Positions 36,672 through 46,111 of a DNA stretch of 64,000 nt are shown one piece after another. Numbering within the stretch: position 1 is the stretch's first letter; the number at the start of each line of letters is the position of its first letter. This DNA comes from Gammaproteobacteria bacterium HGW-Gammaproteobacteria-15 (GTDB lineage: Bacteria; Pseudomonadota; Gammaproteobacteria; Enterobacterales; Alteromonadaceae): positions 620,001 through 684,000 of the forward strand of contig PGZF01000001.1 in assembly GCA_002840125.1 (NCBI GenBank). Direction: 5' to 3'. A model generated the notes under the pieces. That model was not told the DNA's origin and searched no databases. It was given only the letters and a program-made list of their open reading frames with translations. The position numbers and the translations under genes were made by a program.

Positions 36672-38993
36672 CTACTGTACACGTAAGCGCAAGCTGGCCA
36701 CGCCGCCCAAATCATCAACTACACGCAATTGAAATTCACCGGCTTCACCTTGCCAGAATAAGGTTTCACCCGGTGCGACCGAGCCCAGATAACGGCTGTC
36801 AATAAACCAGTGCGCTTTGGTTACTGCGCCATCAAAGCTGGCTTGCAGCGCAATTTTTTGCTGCTCAGCTGTTTTACCCAACTGATACGTTAACGCCTGC
36901 TGCGGTGAGCGGATTTGCGGTGCCTGTTGCGATGCCTGTGCCAGGCCGGTACAAGCATGCTGATAAGCCGGTGGTGGGGTTAACACAATACCGGAGAGCT
37001 GATAAGCGCGGGCAATATCCGATGGCCAAAACTCAAATACTTTCAGGGCTGTTTGTGGCGGCTGGTGGTTACAGGCGCGCAGCCCGGTGTCGGTATACAC
37101 CGGCACCGCACGGTGCACATCGGAGACTTTAATCGGTGATACGCCGGGAATAAACCAGCCGGGCCGGGTTTGCGGGCAGTATTTATTTGGCAGCTCACCG
37201 CTGCGGCTGCACAATGCCACTTGCTTAAGGTTTAGCTTACTGCCGGCGCTGAACAAACTTTGCTCCGCTTGTTTATCGCGCGGCAACAATGCCAACAGTT
37301 CAAATACCAGCGGGCCGGCGGCAGTGCGCCCCACCAGATTAGGGTTGCTGCTACCATCAAAATTGCCCAGCCATACTGCCAATACATAGTCGCCGCTAAG
37401 CGCGACAGACCAGGCATCGCGAAACGCATAAGAAGTACCGGTTTTCCATGCTACCGGCTTGCTATCTGTCAGTTCGCTAAGTAAACCGGCCTGCGGTTTG
37501 GCATGCTGGCGCAGCATATCCAACGTTAAAAACGCCGCTTCAGCGCTTAACAGCGGCTGTGGTGCCGCCGCTGCAGGCTCTGCCTGCCACTGCAGTGCTT
37601 GCCAGTTACCGCCATTGCCGAGCATGGCATACAACTGCACCAGTTGCTGCATGCTCAGCTCCATACCGCCCAGCACCAGTGCCAGGCCGTAGTGCTCGGC
37701 GCTATAAGTTAACGGTACCTGCGCCTGCTTTAGCCAGTGGTAAAAATCCGGGTTGGTTAACCTGGCCTGTAACTGCACGGCCGGTACATTACGGCTATTG
37801 ATCAGCGCCTCAGTGGCATTAATGGGACCAACAAACTGGCGGTCGAAATTTTCCGGGTTAAAACTGCCATAACGGCGCGGTAAATCGGTTAGCAGGCTTT
37901 GCGGATGAATAACGCCCTGCTGCAGCGCCAGCGCATAAACAAACGGCTTTAGCGCTGAGCCCGGTGAGCGTAGCGCCGTCACCCCATCAACCTGACCAGA
38001 GATCGCCGCATTATAAAAATCGGCCGAGCCAATCCAGGCCTGTACCTGCATGGTGCTGCGCTTTATCAGCAACACACTGGCGTTGTTAAAGCCTTTATCG
38101 GCGTTACGGCGTAAATACGCCGTAACCAGTTGCTGCATACGCTGCTGTAAATGCGGTTGCAGGCTGGTGTAAAAGCGGCCCTGTGTCTGGCCCTGTGCTT
38201 GCAACTGATTAACAAAATGTGGTGCGCCATAGGCTAAATCGGCACGCTGATAAAACTTCAGCGGCAAGCTTAAACGCTGCGCTGTGCCAGGCCCGGCGGA
38301 GGGATAATACTGCAACCACAGTGCGGCTAAGCGCTGGCGCGCCAGTTCTAATTGCTGCTCGCCTTTTGCACTTAGCGGGCTGCGCTGGTTCGGGTTTTGC
38401 GGAATAACACTTAGCGCTAAGGCTTCGCCCAGCGTTAGCCGCTGCGCTTCTTTGCCAAAATAAATCAGGCTTGCAGCAGCGACACCTTCAATATTGCCGC
38501 CGTAAGGGGCGTAGTTAAAGTAAGCTTCTAAAATCTCGTCTTTGCTAAAATGCCGCTCCAGATAAAGCGCATACGCCAGTTGCTGTAACTTGCCGCTAAA
38601 GCTGCTGGTATTAAGATTAAAGCGCAGCCGCGCCAGTTGCATACTTAGCGTTGACGCGCCCTGGCGCCGGCCACCTTTAACCACACCTTGCCAGAACGCC
38701 CGGCCAATGGCACTGATATCAACACCGAAATGGTTATAGAACTGCCGGTCTTCATACAACAATGTGGCCTGCTGTAGCGCCGGGGCAATATCAGCTAATG
38801 GCAGCCGTAGCCGGTAACGCTGATCGGCCGCCAGCCGCAGGCTTAATAAGTCGCCATTGGCGGCAAAATAAGCACTGCTTTGCAGGTACTGGCTATAAAG
38901 CGCTGGCTTTGGCGATAACAGCAGCACTAATACCGGCAGCAATAATATAACCGCTGCCACTGCCAGCACCCTGCCTAACCGCTTTTTTAACAT
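36672..38993 (-). CDS. pbpC: Penicillin-binding protein 1C
   Basis: A 773-residue bifunctional class A penicillin-binding protein. An N-terminal signal-anchor helix is followed by the glycosyltransferase (catalytic Glu in LLYEDRQFYNHFGVD, then RQGASTLSMQLARL) and the transpeptidase (SPGSALKPF, SRN and WKTGTSY motifs). The C-terminal BiPBP_C domain ends in LRLRVQ. I use the ATG at 38993 (MLKKRLGRVLAVAAV); a GTG 15 bp upstream is in frame. It follows the alpha-2-macroglobulin gene by about 30 bp, the usual yfhM-pbpC pairing. Confidence 0.95.
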   Translation of the reverse strand: MLKKRLGRVLAVAAVILLLPVLVLLLSPKPALYSQYLQSSAYFAANGDLLSLRLAADQRYRLRLPLADIAPALQQATLLYEDRQFYNHFGVDISAIGRAFWQGVVKGGRRQGASTLSMQLARLRFNLNTSSFSGKLQQLAYALYLERHFSKDEILEAYFNYAPYGGNIEGVAAASLIYFGKEAQRLTLGEALALSVIPQNPNQRSPLSAKGEQQLELARQRLAALWLQYYPSAGPGTAQRLSLPLKFYQRADLAYGAPHFVNQLQAQGQTQGRFYTSLQPHLQQRMQQLVTAYLRRNADKGFNNASVLLIKRSTMQVQAWIGSADFYNAAISGQVDGVTALRSPGSALKPFVYALALQQGVIHPQSLLTDLPRRYGSFNPENFDRQFVGPINATEALINSRNVPAVQLQARLTNPDFYHWLKQAQVPLTYSAEHYGLALVLGGMELSMQQLVQLYAMLGNGGNWQALQWQAEPAAAAPQPLLSAEAAFLTLDMLRQHAKPQAGLLSELTDSKPVAWKTGTSYAFRDAWSVALSGDYVLAVWLGNFDGSSNPNLVGRTAAGPLVFELLALLPRDKQAEQSLFSAGSKLNLKQVALCSRSGELPNKYCPQTRPGWFIPGVSPIKVSDVHRAVPVYTDTGLRACNHQPPQTALKVFEFWPSDIARAYQLSGIVLTPPPAYQHACTGLAQASQQAPQIRSPQQALTYQLGKTAEQQKIALQASFDGAVTKAHWFIDSRYLGSVAPGETLFWQGEAGEFQLRVVDDLGGVASLRLRVQ

Positions 38994-39023
38994 CCCGTGT
39001 TGCACCACAGCCCCGGCAAAGTG

Positions 39024-42000
39024 TTAATTTACAGCAGCTGCGGTTACCACAAAGCGACCGGCCGCTGTGCTGGCATACACTGATAAATCGTACATTGATT
39101 GCGCCGATACCGTTGGTAGCACAAAATCACCGGCGGCGGTTACTTTTACCTGATACCGCAGCTCGGTCATTTGCGGGCCAAAACCGGCGTAATACACTAC
39201 CCGGTCTTCGCGGATATCCACATAGTCGGCGCGCCATACCCCACTTTGGCGTGGTACTGAGCTACGCACCACAGCAAAACCGGCCGGCAGTAAATCAACC
39301 ACGGCAACATTGCTGTGCCAACCGTCTGTTAAGCTGCGCAGGCGCAGGCGCACGGTAAGCTCATCGCCTTGTTTGGCAGTGCTTACCACTTTGCCGTCAG
39401 CATCAAGATAATCGCGCACTACCTCCAACTGCTGCGCTACGGCTTTAGTCGGCAGTGTTTTAGCAAAACCGGCTTCGCTTAACGCATAAAACAGCTGCTG
39501 CCGGCTCTCTATCAGTATTTGCTCTGCTGCTGTGGTAAAGGCGGCACGCGGTATAGCACTTTGGTTATCCGCAGGCGTTAACGCGCTGCGGGCACCTTTG
39601 CCATCTAACTGATAAAACTGTGGTGGCGTGGCGGCCGCTTCTGTTTGCAACTGGCCATAGGCTGACAATGCCAGCACCGTATAGGCCGAGGCGATGGTGT
39701 TGTAATCGCCTTTAAACACCGGCTGCAATAACTGCAAAATGGCTTTACCATCCAGCGCTTTGGCCTGATCAGTAAAATGGCTGGACAATAAATACACGTA
39801 CTGCGCATCCAGGCTTAGCTGCGACTGAAACGCCGGGTTAGCAAAAGGCGGCAGCGGTGTGGCAATACGCGCCAGATAACCGCTTTGCAGCGCTGAGGTT
39901 TTACCCAGGCGATAGCCGGATAACAAACCGCGTGCCAGCTCCGGCTTTTGCAACAACTGATAACTGGCGGCAATATAAATAGCGGTAATATCAGCCTGCC
40001 AGGCTTGTTTATGTTGTTTTTCCAGCCGCTCGTGTAATTCAACCAAATAGTTGGTGGTGACTTCGCCGCTGCGGGTTAACAGGTAAATCGCATTGGCACG
40101 CAGGCGGGCCTGATACAAATTAGCCCCGCTTTGCCGCGCTACATTGCGCAAATACTCCAGTCCCTGGCTGTACAGGTAATCCGGCACGGCCAGGCCCTGC
40201 TCGCGTGCGGCTAACAGAAAATGCATCACATAAATACTGGGGAAGTCGGCACTGCTGTAACCGCCCGGCCAGAAGCTAAAGCCGCCATCGCTTTGCTGGC
40301 GCTCTGCCAGCTTCTGGATCAGCACGGCAAATTTTTCGTTCAGCATTGGCCATTGCGCCTGGTAAGACGGTTGCTGCACTAAGCCCACCCACGGGAACAC
40401 CTGCGACACTACCTGTTCGGTACAACCGTGCGGATATTGCGCGAGATAATCGGTAAAGCTCTCAGCCAGTACCAGCGGGTTAGCCGAGGCAATAACGTGC
40501 TGTTGGGCAAATTCGGCATACAGCGGATAGCGGGTGTTAAGTGTAACCGGGCCTTTATCGGCAAACCCGGCCTGTAACGTGGTGTGATAATGGCTGGCCG
40601 GGCGAATACTCAGGCTGATACTGCGGCTGGCCTGCTCGGTTAGCTCGCCCTGCTGATAGGTCGCGTTAAAGCTAAGGCTGGCCTCGCCTGGCACATCACC
40701 TGCTTTTAAGCGAAAACGCGCACTTTGCTCGCTATTTTCGCTAATGCTAAGCAGTTGCTCAGTTTCACCTACGGCACTCAGACTATCGGGCAAACTAAGC
40801 TGCACTTTAATGGCGGCGTCCGGGCCTGAGCCTTTTACGCCATTGGCTACCGACACGCTGATATCAAACTCATCGCCGGGGGCTGCACTGGTAAGTACAT
40901 CCGGGGTTAACACAAAGGGGCCGCGCACACGTAAATCCTGGCTGACAGCAGACAGTGCTTCATCACTTACCGCTACCGCCATCAGCTTTAAGTTGCCGCT
41001 AAAGCTGGCCGGCACTGTTACCTGCTGGGTAGCCAGTTCAGTACCGGCTTTTACCACGCCCAACCAGAATACGCCCGGCTGCTCTGCTCTGCGGGCAAAG
41101 GGGTTTAAGTTGCTGTCCAGCATAGCTGCGGCCATAGCACGGCGGGCACTGTCACCACCTACACCGGCTAACTGGCGTTTAAGCGCGCTGAATTCCGGCA
41201 GGATTAAATCGAGCATTTGCATACTGCGCACCTGCAGGGCACGCTTTTGCAGGTAATGTGATAACGGATCGGGCAATTCGTAAGCTGCCACCTGCAAAAT
41301 ACCCTGATCCACGCCATACAGCAGTAAATCGGCGGGGCGGTCGGTTTTATAGCCCAGCGTAAAGGCTTTGCCGGGGCGTACTTCTTCCGGCGCCACCAGG
41401 CTAATATTCAGTTCGCGCTTGCTGCGGTCAATATTAAACGGCACCACGGCATAACTTAGCGGGCTGACAAAAAGTGCGTCTGAATCGGCGCCGCGCACAA
41501 AGCTGACGTTAATATAAGCATTACCTTCAATGCCCTCTGGCAGCACTATATGCTGAATGCTGCTGGTGGTATCGGCGGTAAACCAGCTAAAGGCATGCAC
41601 TTTATCGCTTTCAATGCTGATTAACCCACTGCCGGTATAAGGGGCAGTGATATTCAGTTCAATACGCTCACCGGCTTTATAATCGGCTTTATCCAGCCGC
41701 ACGTTAAGCGCAGCGTTTTTCTCCAGCATAGCGCTGATATTACCAGCGCCTATTACGCTAAATGCCAGTTTACCCAGCAGCTGATCGCCTTTTAACAGCT
41801 GCAGTTCAAAGTCACCGGCAGTATCGGTAGGCAGTTGATAGGCGCTACCCTCTGCGGCAATGCTAAATGGCGTTTCGCTTACTGTTAGCTCCTGCACTAT
41901 GCTCTGGTACTGATAGGTGCCATCGTTTTGTTTAACTAAGCTCGATAGCGGCCGTTTTTCTACCAGTTTCAGTGTTAACTCATCCAGCGCTATTTGCGCC

Positions 42001-44858
42001 AAAGCATTGTTAATAGCAATAAACTGCAAGCTACGGCTTTGCTGCCTTTTCAGGTAACTCAGCTCGCCATCGCTTTTTACCCCTACCAGCTCATTTAACG
42101 GCGATACCAGCGCGCTGCGCCTGTTTTGTACACTTTTGCCACCGCCGCCATCAAAGCCTTCGGTGGTCAGCACCAGCCGGTAAGTACCGCCGCTGTATTG
42201 CTCAAGCGGCAGGGTAAAACTGGCTTTGCCATCGGCATCGGTTTGTTGCTCGTCCAGGTTCTGCCGCACACTGTTGCTGTTAAGCTGCTGCTCCTGCGGG
42301 GCAATAAAGCGATAATCTTTATATTCACTAAAGCTAAAACCTGCCGGGATCAGTTCAAATCTGGCGGTAACCCGCCGCTGCTGTGCCGGGGTGCCAAACA
42401 GGTTATCCAACTGCACCTGCGCCACTAAATTTTGTGGTGATAACCAGCCTTTGCCCTGTTGGTTAAAACTGCTGCTGATTTTCAATGTGTCGGGCTGAAA
42501 CTCTTCCACTACAAAGCTAACCGAGCCTAAGTGCCGCTCGGTATTGCCCTTGCTGTCGAGCAGGCTGATATTGGCGTTATAATTACCGGTGTCACTGTGT
42601 GGTTGGGTGTCCAGGCTAAAGGTGTGCATACCACGGCCACTTAAGCTGAAGTTTTGCTGCCAGAAAGTACTGCCACGCGGCCCCTGCACCTGTATTTTTA
42701 ATGGCAGCTTTTGCTGTGCCAGCGACAAATCGTTATGGCGGATAATGGCCGCCAGTTGCACCTGCTCACCGGGCCGGTAAATACCTCTGTCACTAAACAT
42801 ATAAGCACTTAATGCTTTGGCGCTGTTTTCATCCTGGTAACGGCCACTGGTATTAAATTTAGAATAATCCAGCTGGCGGCTGTAGCGGTCATACGGAATA
42901 AAGCTGCTATCGGTTACACCGTTGTTACTGCGGCTAACCAGATACACCACCGGCTGACGTTCGCGTACAAAACCGCTGGTTTTGTCTAAGTTTACGCTGC
43001 CCTGGGCATTGGTGGTACCGCTTAACACTGCTACACCATTTTTGCCCAGCAGCTCTACTTTGGCACCTGCCACCGGTTTGCCATCGGCCACCGACATGAC
43101 AAATACCTGCTGGCTGCTATCGCTGTTGTGCTTCACCAGTAAGCCTAAATCGGTTACCAGCACCACCCGTTTATCCAGTTGCTGGCCTTCGCTTTTCGGC
43201 CGGGCCGGATCAAATTCAGTTAACTGAATAAAAAATACCCCCATGCCTGCTTCAGCCAGATACGGTTTTAACGCTAACGACAGGTAGTTCGCCTGTTTGG
43301 CATGGCTATTGGCCAGGGTAAAGGTTTTCTCGTAGCTGCTGCTGATATTGCTTTCATCAAAGTTATAGTTATAAAAATACGGCTGGCTGATATCGCCGCC
43401 AGTCTGGCTGATAAAGTGGTTTAGCTCGCCCGGCAGCAATTTATGCAATTTTACCCGCACGCCCTTAACGCCGCGGCTTAGCAACTGCAAGGTTTGCTCA
43501 CCGCTTAGCGTTAGCATGGCGCCTTCACCCACTATCCGCGCTTCTTTCGGATACTGCGGCGCCTGTACCACAGAGCGGTATTCATTGGCCAAGGTAAAAT
43601 CACTGGTGGATGATAAGCCTTTGGCCACACTCACAAACAGGCTTTGGCCCGGTGGTACATCCAGCTTGATGCTAAAAGCGCTATCGTCGGCTTCCGGCGT
43701 AGGCATCAGCTCAAAGCTGTGCAGGCTGGCTTGCTGTAATACGCTGCTGTTCACTTCACCCGGCGCCCAATAGTTAGAATTACGTTGTGGGTGTTTCGGC
43801 AATACATACAGTTTCAGTTTGTTTTGCAGCTCGGTGCGGCTGATGCGATCGGTAAAGCTTAGTAACAACATTTGCTCTGGTTCTTGCTCGAGCTGTTGCT
43901 CAGAGCCCCGGATAATATCGGTGCGCAGCTCATCTACCTTTAAAAAGCTGGTTTTATCCGGCACTAACAGCTGCTGGCTGTTTTCCCGGCTGGTTTTGCC
44001 ACTGCCGTTTTGTGCTTTTACTCCGGCTTTTAACAGCACCGTTAAATATTGCTCGCGCTCGGGCAGGGTTAACGCTGCCGATTGCAGATAAAGTTCGCGG
44101 CCGGTTTTATCTGCGCTGATGGTAAAATCCAGTGACTTACCTTTGCTGCGTATATCACCGCCATCAGGGCGCATCGTCATTGACAGCTGGCTTTTCACGC
44201 TGTCGATATCTACCGGTTGGCTGAAATTTAACGTAGCTACTATTTGCCGGGTGGCTTGCTCGGTGGGGTGCTGATAAAAACGTAAGCGGTTAATCGCGCC
44301 GGTAAGTGGCACAGTGTCGAAACTGTATTGTTGCTCTGCCAGTAAGGTACCGGCTGCAAAAATACTTTTATCCAGCTTAAGCTGGTACCGCTGCCCGGCG
44401 GGCCATGCCTGTTGTGGGGTAAAAATTAGCGTGTTGTCATCCTGCCATAACCATTTGCCGGCGATAGCCGGGCTTAAGCTGACACCTTCGCTTAATTCTT
44501 CGCCAATTAAATCCAGCCGGGCAGCTGAAAGTTGCGGTACCGGTGCAATGCGCCCGGCTTGATCGCTCATATCATAGTTAAACTGCACACGCAGTACAGT
44601 GGGCTGCTCAACGTTGTCCTGATAATGCCCCAGCGCCGGGCTTTGTACTGTTGCCTTCACTTTTAGCGGTTTGGGTAATTGCTGATAGTAGTAATAACCA
44701 GCAACAGCGGCGGCAACAAGCACGACTAACGCCACTACAGCGCCCCAGAACTTAGCCGGGCGCAGCTTAACATAGTGACAAAACTGATGCAGCCAGTCAG
44801 GTGCCGTCCAGTTTACCGAGCCGAAAATTTTACGCAAAAATGACGCTGAGGCAGGCAT
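39024..44858 (-). CDS. yfhM: Bacterial alpha-2-macroglobulin (YfhM-like)
   Basis: A 1944-residue envelope protein proposed to trap foreign proteases, working with PBP1C, which repairs peptidoglycan. A membrane anchor (about residues 39-58, GAVVALVVLVAAAVAGYYYY) tethers it to the inner membrane with the bulk in the periplasm; there is no lipobox, unlike E. coli YfhM. MG2-type beta domains follow. The thioester site GCTEQ lies near residue 1477, so it is the thioester-containing class. The ATG at 44858 has AAGGA seven bases upstream; a TTG at 44864 is in frame. Confidence 0.95.
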   Translation of the reverse strand: MPASASFLRKIFGSVNWTAPDWLHQFCHYVKLRPAKFWGAVVALVVLVAAAVAGYYYYQQLPKPLKVKATVQSPALGHYQDNVEQPTVLRVQFNYDMSDQAGRIAPVPQLSAARLDLIGEELSEGVSLSPAIAGKWLWQDDNTLIFTPQQAWPAGQRYQLKLDKSIFAAGTLLAEQQYSFDTVPLTGAINRLRFYQHPTEQATRQIVATLNFSQPVDIDSVKSQLSMTMRPDGGDIRSKGKSLDFTISADKTGRELYLQSAALTLPEREQYLTVLLKAGVKAQNGSGKTSRENSQQLLVPDKTSFLKVDELRTDIIRGSEQQLEQEPEQMLLLSFTDRISRTELQNKLKLYVLPKHPQRNSNYWAPGEVNSSVLQQASLHSFELMPTPEADDSAFSIKLDVPPGQSLFVSVAKGLSSTSDFTLANEYRSVVQAPQYPKEARIVGEGAMLTLSGEQTLQLLSRGVKGVRVKLHKLLPGELNHFISQTGGDISQPYFYNYNFDESNISSSYEKTFTLANSHAKQANYLSLALKPYLAEAGMGVFFIQLTEFDPARPKSEGQQLDKRVVLVTDLGLLVKHNSDSSQQVFVMSVADGKPVAGAKVELLGKNGVAVLSGTTNAQGSVNLDKTSGFVRERQPVVYLVSRSNNGVTDSSFIPYDRYSRQLDYSKFNTSGRYQDENSAKALSAYMFSDRGIYRPGEQVQLAAIIRHNDLSLAQQKLPLKIQVQGPRGSTFWQQNFSLSGRGMHTFSLDTQPHSDTGNYNANISLLDSKGNTERHLGSVSFVVEEFQPDTLKISSSFNQQGKGWLSPQNLVAQVQLDNLFGTPAQQRRVTARFELIPAGFSFSEYKDYRFIAPQEQQLNSNSVRQNLDEQQTDADGKASFTLPLEQYSGGTYRLVLTTEGFDGGGGKSVQNRRSALVSPLNELVGVKSDGELSYLKRQQSRSLQFIAINNALAQIALDELTLKLVEKRPLSSLVKQNDGTYQYQSIVQELTVSETPFSIAAEGSAYQLPTDTAGDFELQLLKGDQLLGKLAFSVIGAGNISAMLEKNAALNVRLDKADYKAGERIELNITAPYTGSGLISIESDKVHAFSWFTADTTSSIQHIVLPEGIEGNAYINVSFVRGADSDALFVSPLSYAVVPFNIDRSKRELNISLVAPEEVRPGKAFTLGYKTDRPADLLLYGVDQGILQVAAYELPDPLSHYLQKRALQVRSMQMLDLILPEFSALKRQLAGVGGDSARRAMAAAMLDSNLNPFARRAEQPGVFWLGVVKAGTELATQQVTVPASFSGNLKLMAVAVSDEALSAVSQDLRVRGPFVLTPDVLTSAAPGDEFDISVSVANGVKGSGPDAAIKVQLSLPDSLSAVGETEQLLSISENSEQSARFRLKAGDVPGEASLSFNATYQQGELTEQASRSISLSIRPASHYHTTLQAGFADKGPVTLNTRYPLYAEFAQQHVIASANPLVLAESFTDYLAQYPHGCTEQVVSQVFPWVGLVQQPSYQAQWPMLNEKFAVLIQKLAERQQSDGGFSFWPGGYSSADFPSIYVMHFLLAAREQGLAVPDYLYSQGLEYLRNVARQSGANLYQARLRANAIYLLTRSGEVTTNYLVELHERLEKQHKQAWQADITAIYIAASYQLLQKPELARGLLSGYRLGKTSALQSGYLARIATPLPPFANPAFQSQLSLDAQYVYLLSSHFTDQAKALDGKAILQLLQPVFKGDYNTIASAYTVLALSAYGQLQTEAAATPPQFYQLDGKGARSALTPADNQSAIPRAAFTTAAEQILIESRQQLFYALSEAGFAKTLPTKAVAQQLEVVRDYLDADGKVVSTAKQGDELTVRLRLRSLTDGWHSNVAVVDLLPAGFAVVRSSVPRQSGVWRADYVDIREDRVVYYAGFGPQMTELRYQVKVTAAGDFVLPTVSAQSMYDLSVYASTAAGRFVVTAAAVN

Positions 44859-45060
44859 AACCAATCCTTGTTAACGGGGTATCGTTGTTCGGGTGTGTGC
44901 GCCGAGTATAAGCGGCGAAAATTAATCACTGATGAACTATAGCAGTTTGCAGTGAAACATATAGTTAATATTGTAAACTTTCAGACACTTAACTGCTAGA
45001 CCTGACAACAGCTACTGGTATAAAGTAGCAATATAGTTTCCCGGGTATGCAGGAACATCA

Positions 45061-45606
45061 ATGCTTGAATTTCTTACTCCACGGCTGCGTTTACGCCAAA
45101 TTACCGCTGCAGACTGGCCATTATTTATCAGGTTGCATCAGGAACAAGTTATTATCCGTTATGTATTTGATGAGCCTTCAATGGAAGAGATCGCTGCCAA
45201 GTTCCGGGTTTTATTGCCAGCTTGGCAAGCAAGACCCAGGCAGTGGTTATGCATGGTCGTTTGCTGTATAAAAAGTGGCGCACCGCTGGGAACTATGGCA
45301 TTTATTATCACTGATGCTAAACATAGCCATGCTGAATTTGGCTATATGTTCCTACCTGAGCACTTTGGTAAAGGTTATGCGACAGAGGCATTATTGGCAG
45401 CAAAACAGTTTGCTTTATCATTAGGTATAACCCAGTTACAGGCAACAGTAACTGAGGGTAATGCAGGCTCTTGTCGTGTATTGGAAAAATGTGGTTTCGT
45501 GCTGAGTAAACGCATTGAACAAGCTTATAGCATTAATAACAAGTTATATGACGATCTGATTTACACCTACCACAGCAACCAACCTAATACGCCCGCAGTG
45601 GAATAA
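45061..45606 (+). CDS. GNAT family N-acetyltransferase (RimJ/RimL-like)
   Basis: A 181-residue acetyltransferase using acetyl-CoA. It starts LTPRLRLRQITAADWPLF, as in the RimJ/RimL-type group acting on protein N-termini or small amines. The CoA-binding region is YMFLPEHFGKGYATEAL, followed by NAGSCRVLEKCGF. AGGAA precedes the ATG. Its 3' end overlaps the convergent thpR gene by 23 bp. Substrate unknown. Confidence 0.9.
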   Translation: MLEFLTPRLRLRQITAADWPLFIRLHQEQVIIRYVFDEPSMEEIAAKFRVLLPAWQARPRQWLCMVVCCIKSGAPLGTMAFIITDAKHSHAEFGYMFLPEHFGKGYATEALLAAKQFALSLGITQLQATVTEGNAGSCRVLEKCGFVLSKRIEQAYSINNKLYDDLIYTYHSNQPNTPAVE

Positions 45607-46111
45607 CCTTCAGCGACAGGTATTGCAGACGACGCTCAACCTGCACTGACTGATACAGCGCAAACTCACTGACTTGCAGTGTCAACGGCGCCAACTGCTG
45701 ATAATAATCTTCTGCACATACCGCATGCCGAGCCAGGGTAATATGTGGCCGGTAGTTATCGTGGCTATCGGTAAAGCCTTCGGCTTTACATAATTGTGCT
45801 ACTTGCTGTTGTAACTGCAACAGTGCATCGGGGATTACCGAAGGCGCCAGATAAAGAATTTTCGGTTTGGTAAAACAAGCCACGTGATCCAGTGTCAGGC
45901 TAAAGGCCGGGGATTTAATTTGCTGTGCCGCTGCAACCAGCCGCTGCTGCTGTGCAGCATCTACCTGGCCTAAGAAAAACAACGTTAAATGCAGGTTGTC
46001 GGTATCTACAGCCTTAGTGCCAGGGCATAAACTCAGCGCCTGCTGCTGATACGGCAGCAACTGCTGTTGCTGCGCGGCGGAAAATTTAAGGCTGAAAAAC
46101 AGCCGCTGCAT
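45584..46111 (-). CDS. thpR: RNA 2',3'-cyclic phosphodiesterase
   Basis: A 175-residue 2H phosphoesterase (LigT/ThpR) that opens 2',3'-cyclic phosphates on RNA. The two signature HxT motifs are visible in LHLTLFFLGQ and RPHITLARHAV. It overlaps ygiQ by one base at its start and the GNAT gene at its end. Confidence 0.94.
   Translation of the reverse strand: MQRLFFSLKFSAAQQQQLLPYQQQALSLCPGTKAVDTDNLHLTLFFLGQVDAAQQQRLVAAAQQIKSPAFSLTLDHVACFTKPKILYLAPSVIPDALLQLQQQVAQLCKAEGFTDSHDNYRPHITLARHAVCAEDYYQQLAPLTLQVSEFALYQSVQVERRLQYLSLKVIPLRAY

Noticed and set aside
40744-41256. 170-codon open frame opposite the alpha-2-macroglobulin gene
   Set aside because: A shadow of a well-supported gene with low-complexity serine/leucine composition.
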